Shown: positions 1-9,321 of the stretch, one piece after another | Position numbering within the stretch: position 1 is the first letter of the stretch | How the letters are laid out: every line of letters starts with the position of its first letter | Assembly: GCA_025200525.1 (NCBI GenBank) | Contig: CM045761.1 | Coordinates: 44,710,190-44,774,189, forward strand | DNA length: 64,000 bases | DNA from: Camellia lanceoleosa | Lineage: Eukaryota > Streptophyta > Magnoliopsida > Ericales > Theaceae | Reading direction: 5' to 3' | The notes under the pieces: model-generated | What the model was told of the DNA's origin: nothing | The model's input: the letters and a program-made list of their open reading frames with translations, nothing else | Databases searched by the model: none | Made by a program: the position numbers and the translations under genes

Positions 1-1066
1 GTGATGGTGTCTTAGTTTAAAGTGTGTTCTCTAAAAAACTTATGTTCATTCCTATTCAAGTAAGGTTGTAAAACTGGTGTTTTGTTGAATATGAGAAGGA
101 ATCCTTTATTGGGGAGATTTCGGAAATGACCAGATTGTTATAGTTGAAACTCTCCTGGAGGGGCAGGATCTTTAGTGAAAGAGAGTCGAATTGGTGACAC
201 TCCCGATGTACTATTAGCTAGTGAATTAGGCAGTCCTCTATGGACTTGGAAAATTGAGATGTGTTTTCAAGGTTTTATATGATTAATGTACACATCAACT
301 ACGAATTTGTTAATTGAGCATTGAGCCATTATGAATCATGTTAAATTTTATCAAAATAAGGGCAAAAAATAGAAAAGAAACATTTTGAACAGTTTTGTAG
401 TCAGTAGTATCTTGAGCTGGTTTGCTCATGTTAGCTAGTAAGACATATGAATGCTTTTTTAAGAATTGCTTCAAAGTTGAAGATACTCCCACTATTAAGC
501 AGCAACGACCATAAGTGGGCGCTGATTTGCAGAGGATGTGGCCTTTGATAGTGCTCAATGGGGTAAAATCAGTGAAGCGCATCTCTGTGTACGGGGCTCG
601 AGGCTTTTTTGAGTTGAGTTGTATGCATCCAATTCTAAGTCCCGTAAGGCTCCAAATTTGAGAGTAAACTAACCTTCTAATTAAAGATAATAGCGTATTG
701 CCAATTGCATTTTTCCTTACAATTTTCTTTTAAGATTTCTGCCAATCTGAAAATCATGAATTCTTTTTCTCTTGCAGGTTAGAGGTTTATGAAGGTGGCA
801 AAATCTCCAATATCTCCTCCTCTGGTATTCCCTTTCAACATAACTTCATCAGGGGTTTCATTGCTCAGTGATGTTGGAGTAGAAATGATAGGACCACAAA
901 TAAACACAATACAAAATCAAGGTTCATCATTGACTTTTCGGATATGCATCAATCATTTAATGGTTTAACTTACGCATTATTCATGTTAAAAATAAGTCAC
1001 CAGCAATTAAGGTGTAACTATTAATTGAATTGTCTGGACATGGTAGCTCCCAAGCTTTCCACTTGC
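1..1066. other. Unassigned flanking DNA, possible gene remnants
   Basis: I recognise no gene here. The stretch is less AT-rich than what follows. A pyrimidine-rich tract ending in TTCTCTTGCAG at about 768-778 looks like a plant 3' splice site, and the following 90 bases stay open (reading VYEGGKISNISSSG and so on) before a stop. This could be a terminal exon or a remnant of a host gene lying to the left, but no family motif is visible. Confidence 0.25.
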
Positions 1067-1068
1067 GA

Positions 1069-1100
<32 letters not shown>

Positions 1101-1102
1101 AG
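1067..1102. repeat. (GAAA)n microsatellite
   Basis: About nine GAAA units in a row. On the minus strand it reads (TTTC)n directly after a stretch ending in ctaatacaatttac, which could be the tail of an old retroposon, but I cannot support that call. Confidence 0.9.
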
Positions 1103-1980
1103 TAAATTGTATTAGAAAAATGCCAAAGACCGGGGTCGCAAACCAAGTATACATCAAAAGCTATCACTATTTCTTTACAAGAATATACAATTGTCCCAAG
1201 ATACTCCACAAAATAATCTTTTAGACTAAAATGAATTATTTATTTTTCCAAAAACAAAGAGATGTAGCAGTCTTAAAGTTTTCATATGACTGAATGCAAG
1301 CCACAGTGACATCATTAATTTCCTCAGCGAAAGGTTACCATGATCAGTCAGCATGAAAACATCAACAGGCAATATGCAGGCATCTTGAAAGACCTCTTCT
1401 ATAAATGTGTGTTCTATTATGAAGGTTTTCAATGCTAATTACAACTGCTCTAGGATCATCTGTCTCGAAATATTAAAAAATACATTGGTTTCAATTAGTT
1501 TTAAAAAATTTATGAAATGTTCATAGGCACGCGAACTTGATTTCACATTCACAGCATTCTTTCACTTGGAGTTCCTCTTTTTGTATTTCTAATTGAATTT
1601 GTGTGAAAAGAGTTTTTGTTTTGTTATTTTATGAAGATGGCTCCATGCATTTAAACTTAATAATTTTGTTAAACTTAATGAGTTTGTTAAACGTGTTGTT
1701 TCTCTTGCTTTGTACTTGTCAAGGCTTATTATAAAATACATTTGGGCCTCATCAAAAATAAAATAACCTGTACAGTACTATGTTCTGATTGAACCCCAGA
1801 TGAATTGTGTTTATTTTAAAGTTTTTATTTATTTATTTATTTATTTCATCTTAATCTCCTCAGAAATTTTGTATGCTTGGTGTATTACACTAAGAGAATG
1901 TGACAATCAAACACCCTATGCAATTAAATATTTATGATTACATTTGACTGGACGAAAATAAAAAATAAAGACAAATTTAT
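1103..1980. other. AT-rich intergenic DNA
   Basis: No gene, RNA or element is supported. There is a TTTA-type simple repeat near 1820-1847. Short open frames here carry no recognisable motifs. Confidence 0.6.
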
Positions 1981-2813
1981 TGGCGAATTACACTTACAAT
2001 TGCTATTGTTTGGGACTCGTGTCACTTTAATTCCCGATTTTTCAATTGTGACACATTTAATCATAAATTTTGAATCTTATTCCAAATAAGGATAATTGAA
2101 AGTATTATTGTTTAATTTCAAGGGCAAAATCGTCAATTTGATAAAATATAAATTAATTTGATAAAAATAAATGCAAAAAAATATTTTTAAATTTTTAAAA
2201 ATTATTTTTACCCACAAAAAATAAAATTATGTAAAATTGATAAATTTTTTATTTATTTATTTATTTTACCAAATTAATTTTTATTATGTGTTTGGATAAT
2301 GATTATGTAATAGGTAGTGGTTAGAATTTTAATGTGTAATCGATGTATTTAATATAAGAAATGTTTTTAGTTTTGAATTTTTTAATTTAATGGATTGGTT
2401 TAATAATGATATCAAAGTTGTTGCCATATTTGACTTTTGAAAAAATAGAAACTAATTTAATGAAAATAAAAATAACCACTCATTACATGATCATCATCCA
2501 AATACATAATAAAAATTAATTTAGTAAAATAAATAAATAAATAAATATCTAAAAGATATATCAATTTTTCATGATTTTGTCCTTAGTGTATAGAAATAAT
2601 TTTTAAAAATATTTTTTTGACATTTATTTTTGTCAAATTAGTTTATATTTATCAAATTGACAATTTCGCCCTTGAAATTAAGCAATGGTATGTTCAATTA
2701 TCCTTATTTGGAACAAGATTTAAAATTGAAGATGAAATGTGTCACAATTAAAAAGTCAGGGATCAAAGTGCCACGAGTCTCAAATTATAAAGACTGCTAC
2801 TATAATTTATCCA
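1981..2813. mobile_element. Long inverted-repeat (foldback, MULE-like) element
   Basis: The left arm (about 1981-2390) is matched in reverse complement by the right arm (about 2445-2813), leaving a loop of only some 50 bases. Clear anchor pairs are TGGGACTCGTGTCACTTTAA near 2011 with its degenerate complement near 2763-2782, and GGGCAAAATCGTCAATTTGA near 2122 with its complement near 2650-2670. There is no coding capacity. Arms of 300-400 bp are typical of non-autonomous Mutator-like or foldback elements. I could not fix a convincing 8-9 bp target duplication, so the ends are approximate. Confidence 0.7.
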
Positions 2814-4182
2814 AAATTTGCTATTGTTAACTACGATGTTTTCACCTATTTTTAACCATGATGATTTCACCTATTGTGTCAAGCCTTGCAAACATGAAAT
2901 CTTGATTATTATTGTTATTTATCAAAAATAAAAAATAAAAAAATAAATTAGTGTTGTTGTTGTTGTTGTTATTGTTGTTGTTAATCCTTAATTAGATTTG
3001 TTGTCATTGTCGCTGTATGTAGTAGTCCGATTCTTATTGGGATATGCTCTGATTATTCTAGTAATCCATTTGAAATTTTGCTTAAAATATCACATACATG
3101 TTTTGCCTTGGCTAGCTAATGTGGTAAAAATTATTGGAAAGTTAAAATACAATATGATAATATTAAAATGGTTCCATTTGTGAGAGCCTTACATGCCAAT
3201 AGGTAAAAATTATTGGAAAGTTGGGAATGACTTCTTTTTCTTTTCCCATTTATTTATTTATTCCAATAGGTGCCTTTGAAGTTAGGACACTGCATTGTTC
3301 TGTCCAAAAATACTTGTTTATGATCGATGATCTTATATTCTTAAAATTTTCTATCTCTTATTCTCAAACACTCATAATCACTGGATAATATAAAGATTTT
3401 GAGGTACGAGAATCTCGAGATATAATATAAGGGTAGTGAGTGTTTTAAGATGAGGAATAGAATGATTTGGAGATTAAGAATTCTATATCTTTATTTATGA
3501 GCTTTTGTCAAGTAAACAAGAAAATGAAAGAGAAGTGAAATTATTGGTACAATATTCATTTAAATACGCATAACCAAAGAAGAAAATCAATTTTGTTGAT
3601 AAATAAATGTCCATTTGCATTTTATTTTTCTAACTCAACAAAATAAATAAGTAAATTTAGCTTCCTTTATTTATTTTTTTCTATGTCCCTTTTTTTTTCT
3701 TTTTCTCTTTCTTTTTTTATTCTTTTTTTGGTTCACAAATCTAATATCTAAATATACTGTTAAGAGTCTCATGCATTGGATGGTGAAAATTTATCACTAT
3801 GTTTTATTCATTGATTCTAAAATCACAAATCTTCAATTAATACGGTGGAAAAAAAATAATATATAGAAGTTGTATTATAAATATAAGTGTTATATATCAT
3901 CGATTTTTTATGGTTATATGGATATTCATAATTGGTCCTCTGCTTAAAAATAATCACTAAAAAAATAATAAAAACAAGTAATATATTATCATGTGCCTCA
4001 ATGTTATGAAATGATTTTTTAAAAATGTGATATATAAATAGTGTATGCTCTTTACCTCATGTTATCATTCTCTTCATATATTTGAATATATCTAGTTGGA
4101 GTAAATTTGTAAGTAATTAAAGAAAAGGGTGAGTTATAACCAAATGATTTTTTTGTTAATAGAAGTATGAGATGTGAATAAA
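2814..4182. other. AT-rich intergenic DNA
   Basis: No gene supported. It contains a (GTT)n microsatellite (2951-2982) and pyrimidine-rich tracts near 3660-3730. Nothing else stands out. Confidence 0.6.
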
Positions 4183-5321
4183 CACTACAAGAAAAAATAC
4201 CTTTGGCGATTAAATTTTTAGTCGCCAAAAGTTCTTTTTTAGTAGTCAAAAGTAGACTTTTCACTTTCCCTGACTAAATATTTTAGTCGCTGGTTTTGTC
4301 GCGAATAGATGGTCGGCGGAGGTATTGGCGACTAAAAAAAGTTTTAGTCAGCAAAGTTTTAGTCTTCAGCGACCAAAGCATTTGTCGCCAATAGTCAATT
4401 ACATTTTTGAAAATTATACATTTAGCGACTAATATTTTAGTCGCCAATAGTGAATTATTTTTTTTTATTTATACATTTGCCGACAAAGCTTTTCGTCGCC
4501 AATAGTCAATCTTTTGGCGACCACTGTTTTTAGTCGCCAAAAGCATATTTCAGGAAAAAAAATATTTACCCTCTGTTGTTCCCAAGATTCGAATCACCGA
4601 CCCAGCCCGCATTACAAACCTTTACCAACACACTCTCCCCACCATGCCAATACAACATCACATGAATATAAATGCAACATATATTATTTATATATTACTT
4701 TGACCAGTATTAATACAAAACTATATATATATATAAATAATTATTTTTATTCAATATAATTTATGTAAAAAATAAATTATTTACTAAAAAAAAAAATTAG
4801 ATCACTTTTGGCGACTAAATCTATTTTTTAGTCGCCAATTGTATAGTTTTGGCTACTAATTAGTTTTTAGTCGCTAAAAAAACTCATTCCCGCCTAAAAA
4901 TAACCAGTTTTGGCGACCACACCTATTTTTAGTCGCCAAAAACGTCCCCTTTTGGCTACTAAACTGAATTTTAGTTGCCAATTGACTGTTTTTAGCTACT
5001 AATTTTTTTTAGTAGCCAAAAAGCTTCACTTTCAGCGACCAAACTGTTTTTTAGTCGCCAAAACCTATACTTTTGGCTACTAAATTATTTTAGTCGCCAA
5101 AAACTGTCACTTTTGGCTACTAAAAAACCTTTAGTCGCTGAAACCCCTATATTCGGCGACTAAAATGACTTTTAGTAAAACCCTTATATTCGGCGACTAA
5201 ACTCTTTTAGTCAGCAAAAGTGATCAATTTTGGCAACTAATTCCATTTTAGTCGCCAATTCTACTACTTTCAGCGACAAAAACTTCAGTTTTAGTCGCGA
5301 AATCTGTTTTTTGTTGTAGTG
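4183..5321. mobile_element. Non-autonomous CACTA-like element 1
   Basis: The element starts with CACTACAAGAAAAAA and ends with TTTTTTGTTGTAGTG, imperfect terminal inverted repeats of the CACTA (En/Spm) type. It is flanked by AAA on both sides (4180-4182, 5322-5324), which fits the 3-bp target duplication of that superfamily. Both arms consist of many short copies of TTGGCGACTAAA and its complement TTTAGTCGCCAA, the subterminal repeat pattern expected for transposase binding. There is no transposase frame, so it depends on a partner elsewhere. The core (about 4545-4790) is unrelated to the arms and contains a tRNA-like stretch. Confidence 0.85.
4586..4649 (-). other. tRNA-like A/B box segment in CACTA core 1
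   Basis: On the minus strand, TGGCATGGTGGG (4649-4638) resembles an internal pol III A box. GATTCGAATC (4595-4586) closely matches the B-box core GGTTCGANTC. The spacing is somewhat longer than in a normal tRNA and no cloverleaf is evident, so this is a derived sequence and not a tRNA gene. Confidence 0.4.
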
Positions 5322-5688
5322 AAATGACTTTTATTAGGAGAATAAATTACTTTTCATCTCAATTTCCAAATTTAATTGCTAAGATAAGAAATAAAGTACA
5401 TGGAATGATTAACAATTCGTGAAGCAATATACAAGAGAAATCCTCTCAATAATGGATTAGTTGTTTTTGAATCTTGAATTTGGGATGGAATGTTTGATGA
5501 AATTGAAAAAGAATAATAATAATAATAATAAAAGGTGAATAAATTAGAAGAAATTTGAATTTTGGAAGAGATTTATGGAGATGGAAAGAAAATTCCTTTA
5601 TTAAAAAATTGTCACTAATATTTTTAACTGCAATTATTTGTTTGATAATGACAGGAGTTCCACTTACTAGATAGACCTCCAATCTGTA

Positions 5689-5860
5689 TTTTTTTTTTTA
5701 TCTGCAAAAGAAATCTTTATTGATAAAAGCACATAAAGTATGATTAATTACATCAATAAAGAGGAGCTTGGAGTTAACATAAGCTCCAAGCTCCAGTTGG
5801 TGAGAAACCAACAAGCAAGGATAGAGCAACAAAAACTAGCAAAACACAGCTGGGACAATT
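5689..5860 (-). mobile_element. LINE-like 3' end, 5'-truncated
   Basis: On the minus strand the segment ends in tatcaataaagatttcttttgcagat followed by a run of about ten A (a T run at 5689-5699 on the plus strand). A related terminal sequence (tttattgatgtaat ... catcaataaagaatct) precedes the poly(A) of the better-defined insertion at 54802-54973, so the two look like members of one LINE family. No target duplication was identified and the truncated 5' end is approximate. Confidence 0.45.
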
Positions 5861-6069
5861 TTATTTTTTTATTTTATTTTATTTTATTTATTTTTTATTT
5901 TTATTTTACAATCAATAATTATCTATATTTTTAAAAGTTTCATAGTCGTGGTATGCCTCATTAATCACAAAAGGTTTAACAGGCCCAAATTGTTTTATTT
6001 TTTATTTTTTTACAGAAATAGTATGAGAAAACATAAATTATTATTGATTGAGCACATAAATTATTATAT

Positions 6070-6955
6070 CTCTAAATTATCGTCAAATTGTCTACTTAAT
6101 CTTTGAACTATCAATTTAATCTATTAAATCCCTAAAGTATATAAATCAAAATTTATTTAATCACTAAACTATCGATTGAATTCATTAATTTAATTTATTC
6201 ACCCCAAAAATAAAGTAATTAATTTAAACCTATTTAATCTTTGAAAGGATTACACAAATAAAATTTAAACTCATAAGTATTATAAATTAGTAAAAGACCA
6301 TATCTAGTTAAAATTTTATTTCCAAAAAACCTTAAATTTTTATTGTATTTGAAATTGGGCATCAATTATTATGATAAATTTCATTTATAATTTTAAAGAC
6401 AATTATTTATAGTATTTTCTTATCTTCTACAATGATTGCGTACTTGCCTTTTATCTAGTATTATATGTCATATTTCATTTATCATTTATAATTTATAATT
6501 TATCGTTTTTAAGGTTTTCACTAAGTTTTTTTTTCCCTTTATTTCTTAATTAATGTGTTATTTTGTTCTATTATTATTTGTAGCAAAGTGTTATTATTTA
6601 AATTATTTAATTCTACTTCTTCAGTATATCTAATATTCGTATAATTTAATTCGCAAGAATGATAAACTAAACTCTAATATTAATTTAAACACAAAACAAA
6701 ATAAAATACTTTTTAAAACCAAAATAAAATTTTAAGATTTTTCTATAATAAAATCTTAATTGGGTCTGGTCTTTTAGTAATTTATAATGCTTATGAGCAT
6801 ATATTTTATTTTTGTAATCATTTCAAGGACTAAATAGGCTTGAATTAAATATTTTAGTGACTTAATATATTTAATTGATAGTTTAGAGACTAAATTGACT
6901 TTGATTTTTATACTTTAGGGACTGAGTAGACTTAATCGATAGTTTAGGGACTAGT
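6070..6955. mobile_element. Long inverted-repeat (MULE-like) element
   Basis: The left arm (about 6070-6320) aligns with the reverse complement of the right arm (about 6725-6955). Both carry repeats of CCCTAAACTATCAATT-like blocks and share a distal block around CCTATTTAATCTTTGAAAGGATTACA (split across the arm). The loop of roughly 400 bases has no coding frame. Long arms and absence of genes fit a non-autonomous Mutator-like element. No target duplication was established. Confidence 0.65.
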
Positions 6956-7101
6956 GGTGTTTTGGGAAGTTAGTAAACAATTGGTTTTTTGGCTTTTTTG
7001 GCGAAAAACTGGGTTGTTTTGGGTAAAAAAACTAACTTTTTTGACTAAAAAAACTAAAAAGCTAAAAAGCTGACTTTTTACTCATCTTCCCAAAGTGCCC
7101 C
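6956..7101. mobile_element. Small MITE, hAT-like ends
   Basis: The two ends, GGTGTTTTGGGAAGTTAGTAAA and the complement of TTACTCATCTTCCCAAAGTG at the right, form imperfect inverted repeats around a short AT-rich core of about 100 bases. Ends of this kind are common in plant hAT-derived MITEs. I could not confirm an 8-bp target duplication. Confidence 0.5.
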
Positions 7102-7228
7102 AAGTAAACAATCTGATGATAATTTCGGGATAGAAAGTGTAATAAACCTAAATAAATATGATCACACACTTATCTTTATATCTAATACACGAGTAAGTTT
7201 ATGTGCACAGAAATTAAATATAGAATGT

Positions 7229-7305
7229 GACACAACCTTCTTACAAGGGGTGGGGACTATATATGTGTACATACGGGCCCCCACCCTTTATAAGAACATT
7301 GTGTC
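7229..7305. repeat. Imperfect hairpin
   Basis: GACACAACCTTCTTACAAGG with GGTGGGG after it (7229-7257) pairs with the complement of CCCCACCCTTTATAAGAACA followed by TTGTGTC (7279-7305), about 26 of 30 positions, leaving a loop of about 20 bases. It may be a tip-to-tip remnant of a MITE or a small-RNA-type foldback. No further support is visible. Confidence 0.6.
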
Positions 7306-7604
7306 TCATCATATGTTTGATTTATGTATTTGTAATATTAATGTCTAATACACATCCATTAAGAGAGAGAATGGAATCTACTAGATTCACACCCCTTTCG
7401 TCCTCTATTGTGTTACTCACACGTAGCTTTCAAATGATAACATGTGATACTTTTATTAGTAAGGATGCTAGCCTTAATTAAAGTATGTGTCAATAACACA
7501 ATGTTTTGAAACTAGAAATCGTCAAATGAATCGAAACAGTTCTTGGGTTAAGAGTCACTAATTCAATTGTCGAGTCAATTAAAATTGAACTGTGATATTA
7601 TAAT

Positions 7605-8154
7605 TGTGGATGCTAATTTCTGACCACACTGCCAAACAGGTACTCAACTAGAGAACACCAACAGAACAGATTGCGCCCGAACAACCTGTCACTGAAAGAT
7701 AAGACTCCGGCGGTGGTTCGTTCACCCGGGGGCACTCCGATAATCAAGTCAGTACTCAATTATCTCTCAAAGATAGCAAACAGTGCTTAACTCACTAGTC
7801 AGAATACAAAAAACGTACCTTAGACCCACGAGGGTGCCTTACTTTTATAGCTAGCATTAACCTGATCCCTATAGAAGCCTAGCTTCTCTTGGACTCTGGC
7901 TCAATGTGCATCCTGGACTCTCCAATAGATAAAGATAAACTCCCTAAGAGATTTACCCTTATCCAGGTTGAGATCCTCTCCCATTCTAGGACTCTTACAG
8001 CTTATCCTCTCATCTCGGATTCCGGTATTTCCGCAGATAACCTTGGCCTAGCCAAGATCATCTTGGCATCGTAACCAGGACACGTGGCACCTTGGCTGGC
8101 ACATCGACTGCCATCTTGGCCATGTGTTGTCATCCACAAAAATATGCCCTCACA
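7605..8154 (-). repeat. 3' LTR of Tat element 1
   Basis: Minus-strand 3' LTR. It begins TGTGAGGGCAT on the minus strand and ends in CCACA, matching the copy at 22886-23436. A TATA-like CTATAAAAG lies at 7850-7842 on the minus strand and is conserved in the other LTR. A conserved inverted motif TATCTCTCAAAGATA near 7760 is present in both LTRs. Confidence 0.92.
7842..7850 (-). promoter_or_regulatory. LTR TATA box (CTATAAAAG)
   Basis: This is a good plant TATA match, kept in both LTRs of the element despite 12% divergence overall. It would mark the U3/R boundary. Confidence 0.6.
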
Positions 8155-8169
8155 ACTGCCCCCTAGGTT
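8155..8169 (-). promoter_or_regulatory. Polypurine tract of Tat element 1
   Basis: On the minus strand, AACCTAGGGGGCAGT lies immediately upstream of the 3' LTR. It is the purine-rich primer for plus-strand DNA synthesis. Confidence 0.7.
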
Positions 8170-8201
8170 CTATTACCTCAGCATCCTGAGGTGATGGAAC
8201 C
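8166..8201. repeat. Hairpin beside the polypurine tract
   Basis: GGTTCTATTACCTCAG (8166-8181) and CTGAGGTGATGGAACC (8186-8201) form a 16-bp stem with two mismatches and a 4-base loop. It sits between the polypurine tract and the start of the antisense gene. Confidence 0.75.
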
Positions 8202-8569
8202 TACATCATTCATTCATATAGAACGTCAGCTAAAACTTGCCATATCCTTCATTACCGAGGTCATCACTCGTCGGTTTTACATGACCAAGACTGCAGTCTG
8301 CTTTACCAATGCCCAAAAACCAAGAACCAAGTTTTTTAATTTCTTTAACCGAGATTGCCCCCTTAGCCGAGGTCTTTGCTTTATTAAATCAAGAACTCCA
8401 AGAGTTCTATCTGCGCATTAGCTGTCACGCACGGTTTCTCAACCATTTTAGCCACGCGTCTTTTTCTCATTGATCCATACCTGACACGCGCCATCAAGTC
8501 GCGTCGCTGTTATGCACGACACCTGACAAACACATCGTCCAAGGCACATCATTATGATTTGCCGCCTTT

Positions 8570-9321
8570 TCGTGTTTGTAACAAAACATCTCTATCTCTC
8601 CATCTCTTCACATTTGCATCCCCTGCTTTCCAATCAAATTTTTGTCTCTCTAACACTTCTCTCCCAAATCGTCCATTTTCGTTTCTCAAAGCTTTCTGTA
8701 ATTGTTTCCGTTCTTCTCCTCCGACAAGGCATTCATCGTTCAACTCCACGCACCACCATCATCTGATTTCAGCGTACCTCACACCGGCGTCATTTTCTTT
8801 GGTAAGTCACTATTTTTTCCCTTTTTAGTTTCAAACTCTGTCGTTTTTGTTTATTGCCATAGTGAATCCATTCATGTTCTTCAGTCTTTGCCTATGTTTT
8901 GAATTTCGTCATTCATGTATTGAGCACTTTTGTCTGTGATTTTGCTTTCATTCAATCTTTTCCTAGGTATATGCACACACATACATATTTGATGTTTTGC
9001 CATTGTCCTTGGCTTTATATATCTGCACATACTTTGTACAATGCTCTTGAATTTCTATTCGTTTTCTTGAGCCTAAATCACGTTCTTGTTTCTGTTTTCT
9101 TATTGCATTTGCCAGATTCTCGCCTCCAATTCCCTGTTTTCTCATAGATTTAGGCTTGGGTTTTGATAGAAATTACTATCCCTAGGAAAATTGGAACAAA
9201 TTCCCCTAGGTCTTGAAAAACTCTTGCCCTAGTTTCTGTTTAGGGCTTTAGCTGAGGTCCGTCAAACCCATACCAGCTATTTTCCCCTGGAATCTTGTAT
9301 TTTCCTCCTTTAGCCGACGTC
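8570..9321 (+). other. Inferred 5' leader and leader intron of the antisense gene (Tat 1)
   Basis: From about 8570 the plus strand becomes pyrimidine-rich, like a plant 5' leader (CTCTATCTCTCCATCTCTTC). A strong donor, TTTG/GTAAGT, lies at 8801/8802. A strong acceptor, TTTTCCTCCTTTAG, ends at 9313, eight bases before the ATG at 9322. The inferred leader intron is 8802-9313 (512 bp). The transcription start is not placed and no clear TATA box is seen upstream. Confidence 0.5.
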
